Part shown: positions 37,605 to 42,120 of the stretch, one piece after another | Position numbering within the stretch: position 1 is the stretch's first letter | Layout: each line of letters starts with the position of its first letter | Source of the DNA: Burkholderiales bacterium | GTDB lineage: Bacteria > Pseudomonadota > Gammaproteobacteria > Burkholderiales > Casimicrobiaceae | Length of the DNA stretch: 42,120 bases | Direction of reading: 5' to 3' | NCBI GenBank assembly: GCA_031270015.1 | Contig: JAISYH010000056.1 | Span: 1-42,120, forward strand | The notes under the pieces: generated by a model | Databases searched by the model: none | Told to the model about the DNA's origin: nothing | What the model saw: only the letters and a program-made list of their open reading frames with translations | Translations under genes and position numbers: made by a program

Positions 37605-40331
37605 ATGAATTTATCTGAAGCTTTATTATTTAGCCGATACGCGCAGCGTATGGTCGAGGCGCGCGAAGAATATCGCATCGCTTGGGAGTCGGCGCCCAAT
37701 GCTCCGTTGGATTGGGTACATTGGGTCGCTCGTCCGTTGGCGGAAGCGTTGCATCGAGCGGACGCGGAACATTTGGCGATGACGTTGCGCCAAATCCGCC
37801 AAAAAGTCATGCTGTATACGATGGCGCGTGATTTGCTCGGTTTAGCAAGCCTTGACGAAGTTTGCGGCAACATGTGCCGATTGGCCGAAGAAACGTTGTT
37901 GGCGGCGTTGACATTGCACAAAACCGAATGTATCGCGTTGCGCGGTTTTCCACGCAGCGAAGCGGGCGACGCGCAGTCGCTGATCATCGTCGGGATGGGT
38001 AAATTAGGTGGCGGCGAGTTGAATGTGTCATCCGACATTGATCTCGTATTTCTCTATCCTGAAGAAGGCGAAACCGATGGACACCGTTCGCAGAGCAACC
38101 ATGAATTCTTTAAGCGGCTCGGTCAGAAAGTCATCGCCACGCTTGACGATGTGACCGCTGACGGTTTTGTTTTTCGCGTCGATATGCGGCTGCGCCCTTA
38201 CGGCGATGCCGCGCCTTTGGCTGTCTCGTTCGACGGTTTTGAGCAATATCTCCTGACGCAAGGGAGGATGTGGGAGCGTTACGCGTGGCTCAAGGCGAAA
38301 GCGTTGACAGGGGATCGTCACGACGAGCTGGAACAAATCATCCGCTCGTTCGTGTACCGCAAATATCTCGATTTTGACGCTTATGAAGGGTTGCGCGATG
38401 TCCGTGAACAAATTCGTCGCGAAGGAGAGAAACGCAATTTCAAAAATCACATCAAACTTGGCAGTGGCGGCATCCGTGAAATCGAGTTTATCGCGCAAGC
38501 GCAGCAAATCGTACGTGGTGGGCGCGATACGTCGCTGCAACTACGCGGCACGCAGGAGGCGTTGCGCGCGTTGCGCGAGCGTAAACTTATCGACGCAAAC
38601 ACGGTTGACGAACTACTCGAAGCGTATGTCTTTTTGCGTCGCTTGGAGCATCGTTTGCAATACCGCGAAGATCAGGCGACACAGATTGTTCCCGAAAGTG
38701 ATATCGAACGCGATGTGGTGGCGCAAAGTATGGGCTTTGACTCGCTCGGCGCTTTCGACGATGCGCTGGATGAGAAGCGTCGTTGCGTCGCTCATCATTT
38801 CGAAGATCTTTTGGGCAATGAAAGCGTACCGGCGTTTCCTCGTTCCGTGCGAGACGAAGAAGATACCGCGTTCAATTGGGAAACTTCGGAAACATTGGTC
38901 AAACAATTCTTCCGGCACGGTTTTGCCGATCCCCAAAACATGACGCAACGGGTAGTGCGCGTTCGGGAGAGTCGTCGTTTTGCGCAGTTGCCTGAACGTT
39001 CGCGGCAGCGTTTTGACAAGTTGCTCGAAAAATTGATCAGCGTCGCGCAGCAAACCGCGCGCGCTTTGGAAAATAAAAATCAGACGCCGGACACGATTTT
39101 TCAGGCAATGCTTGCTTTTCTCGAAACGATCAGTCGGCGCAGCGCGTATTTGGCATTGCTTTCCGAGCACATGCATATTTTGCCGATGATCGCGCAGATT
39201 TTTGCGGCTTCGTCATGGGCGGCAGCTTATCTAGACCGTCATCCCATTTTGCTTGACGAGTTGTTGATGCCGCAGATGTTGTATGCCGAACCGGACTGGT
39301 TGGCGTGGCGTCATGAATTGACGCAAACGTTGGCAACGCATTGCGGCGATACCGAGCGGCAAATGGATGAATTGCGCCATTTTCAGCACGCGCAGATCTT
39401 TCGCCTGTTGGCGCAAGACATCGCGGGGAAGTTGACGGTTGAACGCTTATCCGATCATTTGACGGCGTTGGCTGATTTGATCCTTGAAATGGTGTTGGAT
39501 CAATGTTGGCGAATATTGGCGGCGAACGAACCGCCACCGCGTTTTGCCATCGTGGGTTATGGCAAACTCGGCAGCAAAGAATTGAGTTATGGTTCTGACC
39601 TCGATCTGGTTTTTCTGTACGATGCGCGTAAAGAAGACGAGCAAAGCGTCAAACGTTATACCCGTCTTGCGCAGCGGATGAATACTTGGCTGAACGGCGC
39701 TACCGCTGCGGGTAACCTTTATGCGACCGATTTGCGGCTGCGCCCCGATGGCGGCAGCGGATTGTTTGTGTCGAGTTGGGAAGGATTTTTGCGTTACCAA
39801 AAGGAAAGTGCGTGGACCTTTGAACATCAGGCGTTGACACGCGCGCGTTTTATTGCCGGCGATGGTGAATTAGGGGGCGCGTTCATGCGCGAACGCGCCG
39901 CGATTTTGCGGCAATGCGACCGCGCTTCGTTGATTTCTGATATTTTGGCGATGCGTGCGAAAATGCACGAGGCGCATGATTCTAGGGATGATACGCTATT
40001 CAACGTCAAACAAGATGAAGGGGGGATGATCGATATCGAGTTTCTGGTGCAATACCTTGTTCTTGCCAATGCGTATAGGTATCCGGTGTTGACGCGCAAT
40101 ACCGGTAACGTTGCTTTGCTTTCCAGCGCCGCCGCGCTTGAGTTGATCACATCGCAGGAGGCGGAAAATGTGGCGGTTGCTTACCGCAATTACCGCCGTT
40201 TGCAACACAGCGCGCAATTACAGGAACAGGAAATCGCGCTGGTTGCGCCCGAAAGCGTGGTGGCGGAAAGGGCGGCGGTAAAGGCATTGTGGCAGAGGTT
40301 GTTCACTTCCGGCGCGGCGGAGAAAGCGTAG
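37605..40331 (+). CDS. glnE: Glutamine synthetase adenylyltransferase/deadenylylase
   Basis: This 908-residue enzyme switches glutamine synthetase by adding or removing AMP under PII control. It has two nucleotidyltransferase domains: the N-terminal deadenylylase with GMGKLGGGELNVSSDIDLVFLY near residue 142, and the C-terminal adenylylase with GYGKLGSKELSYGSDLDLVFLYD near 663. Both acidic metal-binding pairs are intact. I chose ATG 37605, with GGAAA upstream, because the family begins near SEALLFSRYAQR; an in-frame ORF reaches back to 37500 but adds an unlikely hydrophobic leader. It is divergent from yhdP. Confidence 0.96.
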   Translation: MNLSEALLFSRYAQRMVEAREEYRIAWESAPNAPLDWVHWVARPLAEALHRADAEHLAMTLRQIRQKVMLYTMARDLLGLASLDEVCGNMCRLAEETLLAALTLHKTECIALRGFPRSEAGDAQSLIIVGMGKLGGGELNVSSDIDLVFLYPEEGETDGHRSQSNHEFFKRLGQKVIATLDDVTADGFVFRVDMRLRPYGDAAPLAVSFDGFEQYLLTQGRMWERYAWLKAKALTGDRHDELEQIIRSFVYRKYLDFDAYEGLRDVREQIRREGEKRNFKNHIKLGSGGIREIEFIAQAQQIVRGGRDTSLQLRGTQEALRALRERKLIDANTVDELLEAYVFLRRLEHRLQYREDQATQIVPESDIERDVVAQSMGFDSLGAFDDALDEKRRCVAHHFEDLLGNESVPAFPRSVRDEEDTAFNWETSETLVKQFFRHGFADPQNMTQRVVRVRESRRFAQLPERSRQRFDKLLEKLISVAQQTARALENKNQTPDTIFQAMLAFLETISRRSAYLALLSEHMHILPMIAQIFAASSWAAAYLDRHPILLDELLMPQMLYAEPDWLAWRHELTQTLATHCGDTERQMDELRHFQHAQIFRLLAQDIAGKLTVERLSDHLTALADLILEMVLDQCWRILAANEPPPRFAIVGYGKLGSKELSYGSDLDLVFLYDARKEDEQSVKRYTRLAQRMNTWLNGATAAGNLYATDLRLRPDGGSGLFVSSWEGFLRYQKESAWTFEHQALTRARFIAGDGELGGAFMRERAAILRQCDRASLISDILAMRAKMHEAHDSRDDTLFNVKQDEGGMIDIEFLVQYLVLANAYRYPVLTRNTGNVALLSSAAALELITSQEAENVAVAYRNYRRLQHSAQLQEQEIALVAPESVVAERAAVKALWQRLFTSGAAEKA

Positions 40332-40361
40332 CGATAAATATTGGTTTTCGGCATGTGATGA

Positions 40362-40392
40362 AAAAACCGGATCGTCAAGCGATCCGGTTTTT
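40362..40392. terminator. Bidirectional terminator between glnE and dcuB
   Basis: AAAAACCGGATCG (40362-40374) and CGATCCGGTTTTT (40380-40392) pair perfectly over 13 bp with a 5-nt loop. T-runs on both strands suit the two convergent genes. Confidence 0.88.
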
Positions 40393-40411
40393 GTGTTCTG
40401 AAATGATTATT

Positions 40412-41800
40412 TCAGAGATAGCCATACATCTTCGCAAAGATGTAACCAAAAGTACAAGAGATGGTTACGCCAACCAGACCGGGGATAATGAAGCTATGGT
40501 TGATTACAAATCTGCCAATGCGCGTCGTACCGCTGCGGTCGAATTGAATCGCGGCAAGATCGCTCGGATAAGTCGGCAAGATGTAGTAACCGTAACATGC
40601 CGGAGCGAATGCCAGAATCACGGCGGGCGATACGCCGATGTTCAACGCTAGCGGAACGAAAGCAGCGAGCGCTGCCGCTTGTGAATTCACGAATTTGGAG
40701 ACCAGCAGCAGCATGACCGCATATGTCCAAGGATGGTCTTGAACGACACTGCCCAATGCTTCTTTCATCATCGGCGTGTGCACGGCAAACATCGAGTCTG
40801 CCATCCACGAAATACCGAACACCGCGACCAAAGCGATCATTCCGCTTCGGAACACTTCGTTTTTGCTGATTTTGCTTGCGTCGGTTGGCGTGAAAATGAT
40901 AATCAACGCGCCGGCTAACAGCATGAAGATCTGAATCGTATTGACCATGCTCAAACGCGTGACTTTGCCTTGCGCGTTTTCCCAACCTGGACGAAGGTTC
41001 TCAAAATAACCGAGCGTGGCCACTACCGCAATTGCCGCAAGGAAAATCCACATGCCTACCCAGTATGAGCGCGGCAGCTTTTTACCGAGCAGCGTCGCCG
41101 TTTCGCCGTAAACATATTCCTTATTTTCGGGAACGGCAATGAATTTTTGAAAGTCTTCGTCCTTGTCGAGGTCTTTGCCGCGGAACCAACTGAAGATGCC
41201 AACCGCCAAAACACCGATCAGCGACGATGGAATCGTGATCATCAATAAGTTCACATAACCGTCGAAGCCCGCCAATGGATGTTCGGCGGCGAGTAACATT
41301 GCCGTCAATGAGACAACTGCCACGGAAACTGGACTGGCGACGATGCCCATTTGCGAGGCAATCGTCGAAGCCGCCATCGGTCTTTCGGGACGGATGTTAT
41401 TTTTGATTGCGATATCGTAGATGATCGGCAACATCGTGTACACCACATGTCCAGTACCACAGAGCACAGTCAAGGAAAAGGTGACAAATGGCGCTAAAAT
41501 ACTTACGTATTTGGGGTTGCGCCGCAAGATTTTTTCCGCGATTTGCAGCATCACGTCGAGACCACCGCTGGCTTGTAGTGTCGCGCTGGCGGCAACTACC
41601 GCGAGAATGGTCAACATTACCGCAATGGAAGGAGCGCCAAGTTTGACATTAAACAGGAAAACCAACACGACCAAACCGATACCGCCCAAAAGACCCAGAG
41701 CGACCCCGCCTTTTTTGGCGCCATAAAACAAACAGATGAGAACGATGATGAGCTGTAATGTGAATTGCCAACCTTCGCTCATACTTGTCAAGAAACTCAT
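40412..41800 (-). CDS. dcuB: Anaerobic C4-dicarboxylate transporter, DcuA/DcuB family
   Basis: This 462-residue inner-membrane protein has about 11-12 hydrophobic segments. The Dcu signature is seen in [23 protein letters not shown] and in [21 protein letters not shown], with [14 protein letters not shown] and [17 protein letters not shown] near the C-terminus. Such carriers exchange fumarate or aspartate for succinate in anaerobic growth. DcuB is favoured over DcuA by overall look, but this is not certain. A perfect AAGGAGGA ribosome-binding site precedes ATG 41800. No aspA or fumarase gene is adjacent. Confidence 0.9.
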   Translation of the reverse strand: MSFLTSMSEGWQFTLQLIIVLICLFYGAKKGGVALGLLGGIGLVVLVFLFNVKLGAPSIAVMLTILAVVAASATLQASGGLDVMLQIAEKILRRNPKYVSILAPFVTFSLTVLCGTGHVVYTMLPIIYDIAIKNNIRPERPMAASTIASQMGIVASPVSVAVVSLTAMLLAAEHPLAGFDGYVNLLMITIPSSLIGVLAVGIFSWFRGKDLDKDEDFQKFIAVPENKEYVYGETATLLGKKLPRSYWVGMWIFLAAIAVVATLGYFENLRPGWENAQGKVTRLSMVNTIQIFMLLAGALIIIFTPTDASKISKNEVFRSGMIALVAVFGISWMADSMFAVHTPMMKEALGSVVQDHPWTYAVMLLLVSKFVNSQAAALAAFVPLALNIGVSPAVILAFAPACYGYYILPTYPSDLAAIQFDRSGTTRIGRFVINHSFIIPGLVGVTISCTFGYIFAKMYGYL

Positions 41801-41803
41801 GAT

Positions 41804-41850
41804 TCCTCCTTTTAGAACCGGTAAAGGATTTTTACCGACCTCAATTATAG
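41804..41850 (-). promoter_or_regulatory. dcuB leader: ribosome-binding site, small hairpin and -10 element
   Basis: On the minus strand a perfect TATAAT (41844-41849) lies about 45 bp before the start, but no -35 hexamer is seen, suggesting an activator. CGGTAAA and TTTACCG (41819-41837) form a 7-bp hairpin just ahead of the AAGGAGGA ribosome-binding site (41804-41811). No perfect FNR or CRP site was recognised. Confidence 0.45.
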
Positions 41851-41973
41851 CGGCAACAGGATATTACACACATAAAAAGTGTGGTTTTTACTTATTGTAT
41901 ATTTTTAATACATCCCGGATCATGTGTGTTTCATGAATAAAATGCTAGAAAACAAAAAAGATCGTGTAAGTAT

Positions 41974-41995
41974 CACATGATTGTTTCATCATGTG
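41974..41995. repeat. 8-bp inverted repeat at the aat stop codon
   Basis: CACATGAT (41974-41981) pairs with ATCATGTG (41988-41995) around a 6-nt loop, covering the aat stop. No T-run follows on the minus strand, so it is a weak terminator candidate or an operator for dcuB. Confidence 0.35.
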
Positions 41996-42120
41996 CGTAT
42001 AGCCTTTTTCAACCATTGAAGAAACAAGCGACGAGGAACGGGTTTGGCGCCCAGCGACGCCAGATATGGCGTTTCTTGTTGACAGTCGATGTAACGCACA
42101 TTTTCCGATTTGAGCCAATC
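41989..42120 (-). CDS. aat: Leucyl/phenylalanyl-tRNA-protein transferase, C-terminal part
   Basis: The last 43 codons are in the window; the rest lies beyond 42120. The sequence YIDCQQETPYLASLGAKPVP matches the conserved end of Aat (ID-C-Q, H/Y-L-x-S-L-G-A-x-x-x-P-R), followed by RRLFLQWLKKAIRT and the stop at 41989. Aat adds Leu or Phe to N-terminal Lys/Arg proteins for degradation by ClpAP. It is partial at its 5' end because of the window edge. Confidence 0.85.
   Translation of the reverse strand, partial: DWLKSENVRYIDCQQETPYLASLGAKPVPRRLFLQWLKKAIRT

Noticed and set aside
41801-41988. FNR or CRP site before dcuB
   Set aside because: No TTGAT-N4-ATCAA or TGTGA-N6-TCACA sequence close enough to the consensus could be seen.

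Overview
The window is a chromosomal segment of a betaproteobacterium. Protein sequences and gene order (yicC-gmk-rpoZ-spoT; exbB-exbD-lpxK-ycaR-kdsB-adk; dut-coaBC; nitrilase-yhdP-glnE) point there, and pyrophosphate-dependent phosphofructokinase next to adk hints at a Rhodocyclales-like or related lineage. The order is not certain. Base composition is near half G+C by eye, except for one AT-rich patch. No rRNA, tRNA, CRISPR array or intact mobile element was seen.

Layout. 1-330: remnant of a phage-type integrase with short direct repeats. 418-11087 (all minus): a long co-directional run, read in transcription order as yicC, gmk, rpoZ, spoT, exbB, exbD, lpxK, ycaR (Trm112-like), kdsB, adk, a glycosyltransferase with TPRs, and a PPi-phosphofructokinase gene. 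It covers nucleotide metabolism, the stringent response, proton-driven energisation of the envelope, and Kdo/lipid A synthesis. 11206-17800 (plus): a Ser/Thr kinase and PP2C phosphatase pair, DNA polymerase III epsilon, a DsbD/ScsB-type reductase, a YgbA-like Cys-rich protein and cardiolipin synthase. 17804-19482 (minus): dut and coaBC, overlapping by 4 bp. 19605-27826 (plus): radC, dnaA, glmU, glmS, a uracil permease and recA. 27827-28296: a strong hairpin and an AT-rich stretch with a broken reading frame. 28297-28584: acylphosphatase. 28700-37440 (minus): periplasmic asparaginase, a YceI-like protein, a DsbA-NhaA fusion, a nitrilase-family amidase and the AsmA-like YhdP. 37605-40331 (plus): glnE. 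40412-42120 (minus): a DcuB-type C4-dicarboxylate transporter and the C-terminus of aat.

Physiology. GlmS and GlmU make UDP-GlcNAc, KdsB and LpxK work on LPS, YhdP moves lipids to the outer membrane and Cls makes cardiolipin, so envelope biogenesis dominates. PPi-PFK, periplasmic asparaginase, a Dcu antiporter and a YgbA-like protein fit an oxygen-limited lifestyle with fumarate or aspartate exchange. This is inference.

Most of the window is ordinary housekeeping, and I found no complete new defence or mobile system. The points most worth a second look are a thioredoxin-fold domain fused to NhaA without a signal peptide, an omega subunit about twice the usual length, dnaA far from any dnaN or oriC signal, a hairpin terminator at the probable start of the uracil permease transcript, and the AT-rich broken gene after recA.
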